A model generated the notes under the pieces. The model was not told the DNA's origin. It did not search any database and worked only from the letters and a program-made list of their open reading frames with translations. Below, piece by piece: positions 20,130-31,431 of a stretch of 64,000 bases of DNA (the first letter of the stretch is position 1; every line of letters starts with the position of its first letter). The DNA comes from Stomoxys calcitrans. Lineage: Eukaryota; Arthropoda; Insecta; Diptera; Muscidae. Location of the stretch: contig NC_081555.1 of the NCBI RefSeq assembly GCF_963082655.1, positions 185,587,424 through 185,651,423 of the forward strand, in the 5' to 3' direction. The translations under genes and the position numbers were made by a program.

Positions 20130-20495
20130 TGCCATCTGGAAGATCATATTACATGGATGGATCAAAGCTAGAGGACAGAGTGGGCCTGGGGGTTTACATT
20201 GAGAACCCAGGATCTAAGATCTGTTTTAGACTGCCTGACTACGGTCCTGCAGGCGCAGATCCGGGCTATCACGAAATGCGTGAAGTGGTGTGGAGCTAAC
20301 GGGAGGACGTCGAGTGTGAACATCTTTACCGAAGATAATGAGACGTTGGAGAATTTTGTTTGTCATTGCCCGGCTTTCGCGTTTAACAGATACCGGCACT
20401 TAGGTGAAGACACAATACCAGACATGAACCAACTTAGGGTAGTGGTATTGAAAACAATTAAGGATTTTGTAAGTAGCACGGAATTCCTAACTTAA
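20130..20495 (+). pseudogene. LINE RNase H and Cys/His C-terminus remnants
   Basis: YMDGSKLEDRVGLGVYIENP (about 20149-20208) opens an RNase H domain with its first Asp. After a frameshift, KWCGANGRTSSVNIFTE is fused to DNETLENFVCHCPAF, removing about 100 residues that copy A still has between these phrases. The end DMNQLRVVVLKTIKDFV matches copy A. Confidence 0.75.
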
Positions 20496-20623
20496 AATTT
20501 TCTTTTTAGAGGTTACTTTATAGTTTTTAGAGCGCACAACAAGCCGGATACTGGCTTAGGTGTATGTTCATAGTGGCATGGGGCGGATTAATATTTGCAC
20601 CCTCTTTTTCAACCTAACCTAAC

Positions 20624-23180
20624 ATATATATATATTAGTATCAAATCGAGACTACCGCAGCATTATTCGCATCTACAGTTAGTCTACTTTAAAATATAAA
20701 CAAGAAAAAACACCTACTGAAGAAAAAAGAAGTTGTAAAGGAAATAGTAATGTGAAACTGTCTGCAAAAAAATGCAAGATTTTGATTTTATTCGAAAATT
20801 TTATGTTATGGAGCGAACGACTTTTGGTAGGAAGGAACAATCTGCACCATTTTTTCACTATCGTAGAATTTTGCAACCTTTCTAGCAATGTACAACAATT
20901 TTCAATCGGTTCATAAATGGTTCAATAATACCGACGATAGGTTAGGTTGAATGGGTAGCACTCCAAGTGGTGAGTTCACTCGGAGGCCAGTTTAGCCCTT
21001 TGTAATACTCTGGAAAGAAAGGTAAAACAAAGAAAATGTGAGTCCTCTGTCTTAATCCACAGGTTACACGCGAACGACGACGATGACTTGACTATGTCCA
21101 ATAACTCATAAACCGTTAGAGATATAACAGAGAGATATAACAGACCATACATGACTGTTTGGCAAACAGTTCAAAATGTGACATGCTCGAGGTGACCAAG
21201 TTTCAAGCCCCATGGACCAGCCTCTGGACCCATTAGGGTCCCCAAATGTTGAATACTTATTCGAAAAAACCTCAACATTGACTGTTGCTGTGGTTTATTG
21301 TAGTACTGGATAGACAATAAAAGGCAAACAAAGTTTCCAGTGCAAGTCTGTATGCCATGGGGTGGTAACGCCATTTGCCAACCTGTTAAAACAATGCGAA
21401 GAAAAAAGTGTAAATAATTGTAAAATTTTTAAATAAAATGTGCAAAACATGTGTTGGCATAGAAGTCAAATAAAATATATTAAGATATTTACACACAATT
21501 TTATACATAATTGGTTTAAATATTATTTTGCCATTAACAATAGACGATTTCTGTGGATGGCCAGACGTATTTGTGAAAAACATATCATGGCAATCTTGAC
21601 GACAGATGTTCTACATAGCCCTGCACTGGTATTTTATCCAGAACTTCGATGTTTTGGATATATGTCATATTCATACAAATTTCGTTACGTTGAGTTTTGT
21701 ATACATATCTCTTTCCGTTCAAAAGCTATTAGATTTACTTCCCGATCTATAGCATTGAAACTATAAAAGACGCAATCTGACAATTGAAAGCATTGAAGCC
21801 ATAACTACTACTTTCAGTTCCCTGTTTAGCTGAAATTTAGAAGATTTCAGCCTATCATACGTGTGCAATATTATCTAGAGCGCATTACAAATGCATGCAT
21901 ATAGAGACCGATCTCCTGAACTAACTTCTTGGGTTAATAAAAGATTTCGTTTTCACCAGGTTTCGACGAAACTTCAGTATTGTAAATATCCATGGCGGTG
22001 GGTATTATAAATTCGAAATGGCGGAGCTAATTGTTTTCAACTTTTTTTAATTTAATTTATTGCAAAAAATATAAATAAACAATATGTTCAGTATTAATAT
22101 TAAACCCAAGTGGACAGATTCTGCTAAAACTTTTACCATTTAACTCAGTTTATATTTATTTATTTAAATACTTGTCTTAAAATAAATACAAAACAAGTAC
22201 ATTATAATTGCATCAACCAACAGTTTACGTTCAAATTGTTTCAAAGATATGATCACGAGCAGTGATTTATAGACGAGATTTCTTGTGATTGTATGAGGAT
22301 ATAAATGTACTTTTCGTAACAAATTTCAGCCAAATAGCCTGGAAAATGACGCTCAAATCATCGGATCGGCTAATATTGGTGCGATGTCTATTTGCGTACG
22401 CTATGTATTAAATATTTATATCATCACAAATTTATCAAAAATTTATTTACAAAATTTAAAGGGGGTTACAGGGACCGCCTACTGGAGTTTTCGCCTTCGT
22501 ATTAAATATAAACATGTGAGTTATTTGCCATCGTGCTCAAAAACTATTCTTCAGTTATTTTCTTGATATTTTTTTTCACTGGAACTATACTATAGGTTGC
22601 GTTTTTTTATTGATTTTTCTTGAGTTTTGTTTTAGACACGAAACCCATTGAAATTAAGAGATTAAGGTTACAATAACGTGGCCATTTTCAACCGATCCCC
22701 ACAAGATTTGGCACATAGGATTATCCTATGACTTTTAAGATAGGCGCATTATTTTATAAAAAATTTTATAAAATAACTGTATTATGGATTTTTTACATAT
22801 TTGAACATCATTAAATTATTTCATCAACATCGGTGCAGATTCGTTTTACACTTACAATGTTCAGTAACTGCAAATTTCAGCCACGGAATTTAGTACAGTT
22901 TGTTTTACTACGCACCTGTCAATCTCCGTTTTAAGCTCAATGATAAGGCACCGCCCTTTTAATTTAACAGAATTTTATTCTGGGTTCTAAAATCCTCTAC
23001 GACATTGAATGAGTCCTTAAAGCTAAAATTCAAAAGTTGTTGTAACCTAAAAATGTTCCGTTTACAGCTAAAGATGCTATGTTACACGAAGAGATAATAC
23101 GGTTGAGTTGTTTATACCTTCTGCTTATTTCATTGGCACGCTTACTTTCGAAGAAAAATGCTAGGCGTTTGAAATTTCGG
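20624..23180. other. AT-rich DNA with minor repeat traces
   Basis: At 20937 ATAGGTTAGGTTGAATGGG resembles an inverted LINE 3' terminus, followed by unrelated sequence, so a fragment of a related LINE is possible. At 21120-21148 AGAGATATAACAG is directly repeated. Near 22690 CAACCGATCCCCACAAGATT matches a phrase at 12580. The frame 21440-21766 (108 codons) resembles no family. No gene is called. Confidence 0.4.
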
Positions 23181-23484
23181 GAGGCCACCGTAGCGCAGAG
23201 GTTAGCATGTTCGCCTATGACGCTGAACGCCTGCGTTCGAATTCTGGCGAGACCATCAGAAAAAATTTTCAGCGGTGGTTTTTACAACATTTGTGAGGTA
23301 CAATGCCATGTACAACTTTTCTCCAAAGAAGTATCGCACTGCGGCACGCCGTTCGGACTCGGCTATAAAAAGGAGGCTCCTTATCAATGAGTTTAAACTC
23401 GAATCGGACTGCACTCATTGATATGTGAGAAGTTTGCCCCTGTTCCTTAGTGGAATGTTCATGGGCAAAACTTGCAATTGCATG
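23181..23484 (+). mobile_element. tRNA-derived SINE, full-length copy
   Basis: Same structure as 12022-12325: A box-like TAGCGCAGAGGTTAGC (23191-23206), B box-like CGTTCGAATTC (about 23235), and the family body with CGGACTCGGCTATAAAAAGG and GGAATGTTCATGGGCAAAAC. The B box has lost one consensus base pair relative to the 12-kb copy. A poly(A) run follows 40 bases downstream. Confidence 0.87.
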
Positions 23485-23654
23485 AAATTTTGCACAAAAC
23501 ACTTCCAATTTCACGCAAAAAAAAAAAAATTCGTTTCACATAAGAAAATTTTTGCCAAGCAACTTTTTTTTCTCAAAAATGTTGGATTTTGTTTACGATA
23601 AAAGAACGTTTTTTTTTGCGACAAACCCTTGCAAGAATTTGTAACAACTATAAA

Positions 23655-24828
23655 GTTTTTTTATACCCTCCACCATAGAATGGGGGTATACTAATTTCGT
23701 CATTCTTTGTGTAACTACTCGAAATATTCGTTGAGACCCCATAAAGTATATATATTCTTAATCGTCGCGACATTTTATATCGATCTAGCCATGTCCGTCC
23801 GTCTGTCCGTCCGTCCATCTGTCTGTCGAAAGCACGCTAACTTCCGAAGGAGTAAAGCTAGCCGCTTGAAATTTTGCACAAATACTTCTTATTAGTGTAG
23901 GTCGGTTGGTATTGTAAATGGGCCATATCGGTCCATGGTTTGATATAGCTGCCATATAAACCGATCTTGGGTCTTGACTTCTTGAGCCTCTAGAGTGCGC
24001 AATTCTTATCCGATTGGGATGAAATTTTGCAGGAGGTGTTTTGTTATGACTTCCAATAACTGTGCTAAGCATGGCGCAAATCGGTAAATAACCTGATATA
24101 GCTGTCATATAAACCGATCTTGGGTATTGACTTCCTGAGCCTCTAGAGTGCGGAATTCTTATTCGATTGGAATGAAGATTTGAACGACGTGTTTTGTTTT
24201 GATATCTAATAACTGTGCCAAGTATGGTTCAAATCGGTTCATAACCTGATATAGCTGTCCGATCTTGGGTCTTGACTTCTTGAGCCTCTAGAGGGCACAA
24301 TTCTTATCCGATTTGAATGAATTTTTGCACGAAGTATTTAGTTATGATATCCAACAACTGCGCCAAGTATGGTTGAAATCGGTCCATAACCTGATATAGC
24401 CGTCATATAAACAGATCTGGGGACTTGACTTCTTGAGCCTCTAGAGGTCGCAATTATTATCCGATTTGCCTGAAATTTTGTGCGACGGATTCTCTCATGA
24501 CCATCAATATACGTGTTTATTATGGTCTGAATCGGTCTATAGCCTGATACAGCTCCCATATAAATCGATCTCTCCATTTTACTTCTTGAGCTCCCAAAGG
24601 GTGCAATTCTTATTCGAATTGGCTGACATTTTACACAGTTCTCCAACATATAATTTAATTGTGGTCTGTACCGGACCATATCTTGATCGCTCTAATAGCA
24701 GATCAAATCTTTTCTTGTATCCTTTTTTTTGCCTAAGAAGAGATGCCGGGAAAAGAACTCGACAAATGCGATCCATGGTGGAGGGTATATAAGATTCGTC
24801 CCGGCCGAACTTAGCACGCTTTTACTTG
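23655..24828 (+). mobile_element. Complete mini-me/DINE-1-like element, best copy
   Basis: The subterminal repeat TATACCCTCCACCAT (23662-23676) is perfectly inverted at 24775-24789. Next to the left one are AAGTATATATATTC and a (GTCY)n tract (about 23792-23825, GTCCGTCCGTCTGTCCGTCC...). The interior holds five degenerate units of about 150 bp marked by CATATAAACCGATCT-type phrases at about 23951, 24107, 24252, 24402 and 24556. The right end has a near-palindrome TTCGTCCCGGCCGAA (24795-24809) and the terminal CGCTTTTACTTG. Non-autonomous; relatives are considered to move by a Helentron Rep/helicase in trans. Confidence 0.9.
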
Positions 24829-25154
24829 TTTTACACTGATATTCATTATTGATATGGAAAATGTTATTCGGAGTTTCGACTAGTTTTTCTTTACTTTTAA
24901 ATTAATTTAACACCAAGCTTATTCTTTTTTATTTTTAAAATAGATAAAATTTAATGTTATTACTTAATGCTAACTAAAATTGTCACCAATTAGAAGCAGA
25001 CGTACGTTGATAACTCAAACTCTTTTTGAGTATTTTTGAATTTCTTTCGATGTTATGATACACTATTATATTAAAAGCTTTGTTGCTGTAATGTAACGTT
25101 GTTACAAATGGTACAGTACCTTCCAAATGTCGCCGGCATTCGGAGAGGATAACC
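24829..25154. other. AT-rich spacer
   Basis: No element recognised. ATGTAACGTTGTTACAAAT at about 25093 and TATGTAACGTTACAAAT at about 25430 flank the repeat at 25155-25435 and could be its short terminal repeats. Confidence 0.4.
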
Positions 25155-25435
25155 TGCTCTATACGTTTAAATACTCAACCCTTACCTCTCTAGTAGAAGA
25201 GACACGAGAGAATAATTATTGGCCTGGTAAGCGAATAATCGCTTGCGGGTATGAATACATTTTTGCCGTTAAAGAGTTTTTGATGTTACTACAAACTAAA
25301 CGTACTTTACGGTAGGCGAAGTGCCTAAAGGGTTTATAACAAAAATAGTTAGTTACATTCAATAATGCTACGTTTATGTCTACCGTTTGATATGTTGAGG
25401 CGAAACTTTACATAGTTGCAATAAAAACTATGTAA
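25155..25435 (+). repeat. Unclassified interspersed repeat, copy 2
   Basis: Homologous to 7262-7530 along its whole length. This copy is bracketed by palindrome-like GTAACGTT-containing words that the other copy lacks. Short coding frames are not shared between copies, so it is probably a non-autonomous element. Confidence 0.6.
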
Positions 25436-26059
25436 CGTTACAAATTTTGCATACTGGCTTCTTCTATGACCCCATACGTACTAAGAATGACCCGAGTACT
25501 GAGTTTTAACCTGATAGCATTTCTTGATCACCTAGTTGCAGTTCTTCTCTATGGCTTTTAACGTACACACAAACAAATCGGTTTTATTTGGGAAGTACAA
25601 TTTTTATAGTAACTGTGCAACATTTCGTTTCAGGGTTCAACGTTAGTCTTGAATTTACCACTGTGTCATGTAAAAATCACTTCGTTAATGGTAAAACCTT
25701 CAGCGACTTCGTCTGTGGTAACTCTTTTACTCGTTAATTCAAACATTTTTTTAATCCAAAAATGTTTCTCTTACAGCGAAAGATGTCTTGTTACACGAAA
25801 AATTGATTCGTATATTTATTTTCTCTTGTGTCTCTTCCATTTGGCAAAGAGTGTAAGAGCGTGATCGTACGAAGACGTACGCTCAAAAGATTTTTCTCTT
25901 TCAGTAACGGTCTCTCTGCCTGGCTGTCAGTGGGAAAGTGTACATTAGACCGTCCCATGCTATAAAGGAGAAACATTTGTTTGGAGATAGGAAAATGAAA
26001 CCCTCATTTTTTTTGACTTTTGATTCCAGTAAGCAAAACACGAACTATTGTGGCGATCG
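25436..26059. other. Non-coding DNA, small shared segment
   Basis: AAAAATGTTTCTCTTACAGC followed by GAAAGATGTCTTGTTACACG (about 25757-25800) has a relative at 23048-23095. CGTACGAAGACGTACG at about 25866 is a short inverted repeat. No gene recognised. Confidence 0.4.
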
Positions 26060-26290
26060 GTTAACGATAATACCAGGATCGGATCAGATTTGGATATAGC
26101 TCCCATATATATCTTTTGCCCGAAATGGTATTTTAAGGCTGTAGAAGCCACAACTTTGGTCTGATCTTTACCAAATTTTGCACGGGGTGTATAGGTTCTA
26201 TATATTAAAAGTATTAGGTAGACTCGGTGATGTAGAGAATTTTATAGTCGGCTGCGCCCCACTTTAGCCTTTCCTTACTGGTTTTATATT
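26060..26290 (+). mobile_element. mini-me-like hairpin-end fragment, subfamily 2
   Basis: A degenerate unit (CAGATTTGGATATAGCTCCC) leads to GAATTTTATAGTCGGCTGCG followed by CCCCACTTTAGCC and TTTCCTTACTGGTTTT. The AGTCGG...CC-ACT arrangement resembles the inverted hairpin end of the copies at 37490 and 52515. The GTCY end is absent. Confidence 0.5.
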
Positions 26291-28265
26291 GTGTTTGGGC
26301 ATTTATTATCAAACATCTACAAATTCATACCTTTTTTTGCAGTCTGCTGTTTGGGTCAGAGCACACATGTGGCTCGTACAATCCATTCGTTTGCATTTTC
26401 CCCATATTGGCGATGTACGGGTGCTTTGGCTGTCCGTGGCTGTGTTTCCACGTCCTTCAAATGTAAAAGTTTGCAACGAACGCATGTGTGTTATGTGTTT
26501 GTTTGCATGCCTTCTTCCTTTCGGCCCATTCTCCAGCATCCGCCGCCTGATAATGGTTTTGTAAATGTTCATGTAATAAATCAGTCACGAGAGTTTTAAG
26601 GATATTAATTTCTCTTTTAAGTTGCATTCCGTTGAACTCCCAACTACCAACTCAGAGCCAAGTTGCTGTCATTTGCTGCAGTCCTATCAACCCACTAACC
26701 CATCGGTAAGTACGTGGGGTTAGTATCAGCATCGGATAATGAAATTTTGCGGAAGGGGGCAACAGCTCTTCAAGTGAAGAATGAAACACGTCGTGGCTTT
26801 ATTTAATTTTCATTTGATTTTCCAAATGATTTGGCATGGATATCCGGCTGTATATTTATGGTCGCATTTCACGCAATAATACGCAGGGAAATCGTCATGT
26901 TTGCAAATTATTCGTTTGAGAGCCTCATTTAAGAAGTGGGCGCAACAGGTCCTGTACGTAAAATCAAGAGGACGCATGGATGCCATGTGGGTTGGAGTGT
27001 GGTTCTTGGGTCGACTTTCTCTGATGAGAATGCCATTTGTTTGCTCTTTTAATATATGTTCCTTTTATCCTTTGTCCTTTTGACATTGTGCCGTTTTGAG
27101 AAGATGTTGTTTTTTTCCCATAAACATACTGCCATAATATACACGCACACACACACAAAAAACAAAGTCATATGAACATACTCGCATGAATGCAAATGTA
27201 CTTTGTGCGTTGTCCTTCGTATGCACAGTGCTGTTTGATGTGAACAAAATAACATGATTTTCTTTCAATCCCTCGAAACGCAAACATTTTAAGTTCAATA
27301 TGTTTCGACAGCAAATCGAGGATAGTGGTGAGTTGGCACACAACAAAAATGAGAACAATTTGCAGTTGTGACACACAACATTTTATCAACAGTCGAAATT
27401 GTCGAGTCCAGCCCGATTGTTATAAGACAATGCTATGAAGAAGCAATGGTAAGACATGAACCTTTGGAAGTATAATTTTTTCGGATTTGTTTATAAGTTG
27501 CATTGAAAATTATCAAATTGGCAAAAATAAACTATTTACGATATTTGAAGACTACTCTCAACATTTACCAACCAAAACGGCAACAAATGCCGTTTCACAA
27601 AAGGACAATTTGGGTAATATTATGGATCGGCTTATGAAAAACTGAAGTCCTGTATTTTTACCGTCTGTAAACATTTCAAGAAAATTGGTTCAGACGTTTT
27701 AACGTCTATGCAAAACAAGCAAACTTTGGGTTTGGCAAAACAAACACACTTTGGCTTTTAGATATAAGAAAAAGTTGTATAGTAAAAGCGCTTATTACAA
27801 AACAATGCGCAGCGGCGTTGGCCAATTTCAGCTTGTTGTGATATAAATTAAAATCTTGAAATTTAAGGTTGTCAAGTTCTTACGGTTTTGCAACACGCTT
27901 TCTTCCACACAATGGACGAAAACGTCTAAGTGAGTCTGATGGCAGACTGCCACTTAAACCTTCTTCCACAACTGCCACAAAACATATATAGCTCCCATAT
28001 ATATGTTGGTCCGATTTGCATTAATATTACAATGACTCGGTCGAATGCCAACTGATTCTCAAGAATGTTCAAAGAATTCACTAATGGCAACCGGTATATA
28101 TAGCTCACATACACAAGTGTCACCCAAATTTCACCTTAAGACCATTCAACGCATTAGAGAAGTGCGCTAAAATTTCTTAAAAAATTTCCCCAAAATTCTG
28201 CAAAATGACTTCTTTTATGACTTGTGCTATGTGTGTCGATTTTGGTTGAAATTGGTTTAGATATA
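26291..28265. other. Low-copy DNA grading into degenerate repeat
   Basis: 26.3-27.4 kb is mixed-composition sequence with overlapping frames of 87-103 codons on both strands (for example 27065-27376 minus) and no recognisable family. From about 27.95 kb phrases such as CATATATAGCTCCCATATAT and GGTCCGATTTGCATT look like mini-me units. The Tigger-type element is inserted into this degenerate stretch. Confidence 0.4.
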
Positions 28266-28966
28266 CAGTCGGACCTCAATTATCCGCGATGCTCAGTACC
28301 GGAGGCATTTCAGATAATCGACTTTCCCGGATAATGGATATTGGGTTACTTTTTTTTGCAATTATATCAAACTGTGGTGTTTTTTTTATTTTTATTCAAA
28401 TTTTTAATAGAAAAAATTAAATAATATTTAAAATTAAATAATTTCATTCTAAAATTAAAAAAAAAAGAAATATTCGGTAAACTTGTAATTTATCCTGGTT
28501 TGAAATACCCGAACAGAGTCCTCCAAAAAGTTTTAAAAAATGCGTGACGTAAATAGATTCTGCACATTATGTTTGAGAAAATGTAATTTAAAGCTCCATG
28601 TTGCACCATGGTCTATCGGATGAATTAAAGAAGTGCAATTCGGCGGAAAACTTTACCAATAAACTTCTCCAGTTCCATTTTGTTTAATTTTTCAAAAGTA
28701 ATCATAAGACCGTTGTGATTCAGAGGTTAGCATCTCTGCCAGGTTTCGAAATCGTGAAAAAAGTTCCCTTATCATTAAGCTTGAACTTTAATCGGACTGC
28801 ACTTATTGATATGTGAAAAGTTTGCCCTCTGCTTCTTAATTGCATGCTCGTAGGAAAATTTGCTTATACTTCCGAATAATAATGTAGAGGTATTCCGAAT
28901 AATAGAGGTATTCCTGATAATGGAGATTTCCAAATAATCGATTCCCAGATAACCGAGGTCCGACTG
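28266..28966. mobile_element. pogo/Tigger-type MITE with TA duplication
   Basis: Terminal inverted repeats CAGTCGGACCTCAATTATCC (28266-28285) and, inverted from the right, CAGTCGGACCTCGGTTATCT. TA lies outside each end (28264-28265 and 28967-28968). The interior repeats phrases of the terminus such as CGAATAATAGAGGTATTCC. No transposase frame is present. A SINE fragment sits inside (28708-28866). Length 701 bp with the SINE, about 540 bp without. The coding relic at 38701 onward starts with a related terminus. Confidence 0.9.
28708..28866 (+). mobile_element. Internally deleted SINE within the Tigger-type MITE
   Basis: The head has ATTCAGAGGTTAGCAT (A box region) and GGTTTCGAAATC (degraded B box). 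It then jumps to TTATCATTAAGCTTGAAC and the normal SINE body, so about 120 bp is deleted. The SINE landed in the MITE, so it is the younger event. Confidence 0.75.
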
Positions 28967-28968
28967 TA

Positions 28969-29359
28969 GATATAGATTAGACATATCTTCCATCAATATG
29001 TATGTGTATCTCGATTTGCATTTATCAACCTACCTTCTTGAAATGTTATACAACGATTTCCTCTATAACTCCTTCAATATGTACGGATTTTGGTCGAAAT
29101 TCTACATATGAAATGAAAGAAAATGTTTAGTTTGGTGTATGGTATCAAAAGGACGGCTTAGTCTGACTTTATACCAGGCTCGATCCAGGTTCAGCTAGTT
29201 GTATAAATTAAAATCTTACAGCCGTACTCACAAAAAATTCTTAAAAGTATTTGTACCAAAAACCGTATTCACAAACCATTAATAGCCAATTAAGGGTTTA
29301 ATAAAAATTGGTAAGTAGCATAATTTATTGTAGGCTCTGAACTACGCTAACTAATTAAT
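28969..29359. other. Degenerate repeat with ACTAGC-type terminus
   Basis: The stretch at 29030-29205 ends CCAGGCTCGATCCAGGTTCA followed by GCTAGTTGT, the inverse of the terminus at 13438. It probably continues the repeat into which the Tigger-type element inserted. 29206-29359 is unassigned. Confidence 0.4.
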
Positions 29360-30703
29360 AAGTAAAAGCGTGCTAAGTTCAGTCAGGCCGAATCTTATAT
29401 ACCCTCCACCAAAGATCACATTTGTCGAGTTCTTTTTTTTGCGATATCTCTTTTTAGGCAAACAAAGAATAAAAGAAAATAATTGCTATAATATCGGACC
29501 ATAACTTGATATAGCATCAAGTTATGGTCCGATTCGGTTGAATTGAATGTTGGAGACCATAGTAGATTTCAGCCAACTGGAGTATAAATATTCTTGATCG
29601 TCGTGATCGTTTTTAGTCGAACTAGCCACGTCCGTCCGTCTGTCTGCCGAAGGCACGCTAACTTTTGAAGGAGTAGAGCTAGCCGCTTGAAATTCTTATT
29701 GGTATAGGTCGATTGGGATTGTAAATGGGCCAAATCGGTCCATGTTTTGAGCTGCCATATAATCTATAATCTTGGGTCTTGACTTCTTGAGCCTCTCTAG
29801 TGCGCAATTCTCGTCCGATTTGACTGAAATTTTTTACATAATGTTTTGATATCACTTCCAACAACTGTGCTAAATATGGTTCAAATCGGTCAATAACCTA
29901 GTATAGCTGCCATATAAACCGATCTTGGGTCTTGATTTCTTGAGCTTTTAGAAGGCGGAATTCTTATCCGATTTGACTGAAGTTTTGATATCACTTCTAG
30001 CAATTGGGCGAAGTATGGTCCAAATCGGTCCATAACCTGATATAGCTGCCATATAAACCGATCTTGGGTCTTGACTTTTTGAGCATCTAAAGGGCGCAAT
30101 TCTCATCCAATTTGACTGAAATTGCTCATAGTATTTTCAAACAACTGTGCGAAGTATGGTTCAAACGGATCTTGGGTCTTGACTTCTTGAGGTTTTAGAA
30201 GGCGCAACTCCTATCCGATTTGGCTGTAATTTTGCACGTGGTGTTTTGGTATCACTTCCAACATTTATGCGAAGTATGGTCCAAATCGGCCCATAGCCTG
30301 ATATAGCTGCCATATAAACCGATCTGGGATCTTGAGTTCTTGAGCCTCTAGAGAGCGGAATTCTCATCCGATTTGGCACGGCTTTTCCCATGGCCTTCAA
30401 CATACGTGTGCAATATGGTCTGAATCGATCTATTGCTTGACACAGCTCCCATATAAACCGATCTCCCGATTTTGCTTCTTGAGCCCCTACAAGGCGCAAT
30501 TCTTACCCGAATGAACTGAAATGTTACACAATGTTCCGCATTCATTTATGGTCCGATTCGGACTATAACTTGATATACCTCCAATAACATTACAGTTTTT
30601 ATTCAATATACTTTGTTTGCCTAAAAAGAGATACTGCGCAAAGAACTCGGTGGTGGAGGGTATATTAGATTCGGCCCGGCCGAACTTAGCACGCTCTTAC
30701 TTG
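29360..30703 (+). mobile_element. mini-me-like fold-back composite, hairpin ends on both sides
   Basis: The left piece (29360-29575) is an inverted hairpin end: AGTAAAAGCGTGCTAAGTTC, AGTCAGGCCGAATC, TATACCCTCCACC. The main piece (29578-30703) runs from a GTCY tract (GTCCGTCCGTCTGTCTG near 29630) through about six units to the inverted subterminal repeat (30652-30664), the perfect palindrome TTCGGCCCGGCCGAA (30670-30684) and CTCTTACTTG. Within the left piece is a 16-bp perfect inverted repeat with a 5-bp loop (29495-29510 and 29516-29531). The GTCY-side subterminal repeat is missing. Confidence 0.8.
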
Positions 30704-30725
30704 TTTTTTTTTTTTTTTTTTTTTT
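30704..30725. repeat. T-run of 22
   Basis: A homopolymer directly downstream of the mini-me terminus CTTG. Insertion next to T-tracts is the family's habit, since DINE-1/Helentron copies insert between T residues. Confidence 0.85.
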
Positions 30726-31431
30726 GTGTATGGAATCATGCCACTGTACTTTGAAAATGCTTTTACATGTGTTGTGCGTATGTGGGTGTGTCAGTGTTGC
30801 AATGTGTGGCTGTGTCGGTGTCTGCAAAAGTTGGAGGGTGTTTATGAAGCCGTCGTCGTAATGCTGTGGGCGGCGTTGAAGGAAAGTGTTGCACATTTTC
30901 AGCTCTGTTCAGTGTTTTTTCAACAATATGTTACAATTGTTTTATGCCATTTTCAATGGGTTGTGGGAACGTCTGTGAGTGCATGTGTGTAAGTGAGTGC
31001 GAGTTGTGCGTGTGTGAGGAAGCGAACGAGTTTTTCATCCTGAAGTTTGAATAAATTATACGCCACGGCTTCTTCGCATTGTGCTAAGTAGAAAATAATG
31101 TTAATTCGTTTAAAATGTTATCAGCAGGGGAAAGGATAGCTTGCGCAGAGTGAGAAGGACCCTTTCTGAAGTATTTTGTGCTTTGTGTTTTTTTATTGCA
31201 GTATTTTTATTAGCTTGAATGGAGATGTAAACACGTACATACAAATTTCTTTTTTCTTCGAAAAATATGTGTTTCCATACTTTGGTCGATTACTATTTTA
31301 AAACTCGACTAAATAATGATCTATAAAAGTTGATTTTTAATGGTATTTCAAATAATATTTTGTCAATTTGGGCTTAGTTATTCATTTGGAATTCCCAAGT
31401 CGTTGTAAATCCAAAATGTTTTAGATTTTTA
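30726..31431. other. Low-copy DNA, GT-rich
   Basis: GTGTG-rich sequence (30770-31020) with frames that are translated low complexity. No gene recognised. Confidence 0.45.

Larger units (their letters stand above)
18734..20623 (+). mobile_element. RNase H-bearing LINE fragment, copy C, with internal duplication
   Basis: Starts directly after the mariner TA with pre-RT/RT coding sequence, duplicated as 18734-19038 and 19039-19343. It continues through a deleted RT (19293-20000), RNase H remnants (about 20150-20330) and the Cys/His C-terminus (to 20495), then the 3' UTR with GCGCACAACAAGCCGGATAC and the terminus AACCTAACCTAAC at 20623. At least two further deletions exist: most of the RT palm between FIPKP and CYADD, and most of RNase H between IFTE and DNETLE. 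Confidence 0.85.

Noticed and set aside
20608..20623. CCTAACCTAAC resembling insect telomere repeats
   Set aside because: It is the fixed 3' end of a LINE family, seen also near 2780 and inverted near 13634, and never extends into an array.
23920..24700. Regularly spaced repeats that might suggest a CRISPR array
   Set aside because: Units are about 150 bp, degenerate and contiguous, without short identical repeats and unique spacers, and they sit inside a eukaryotic transposon.
30621..30896. A minus frame rich in Lys and Thr-His
   Set aside because: It reads through the T-run and the mini-me terminus and is an artefact of low complexity.
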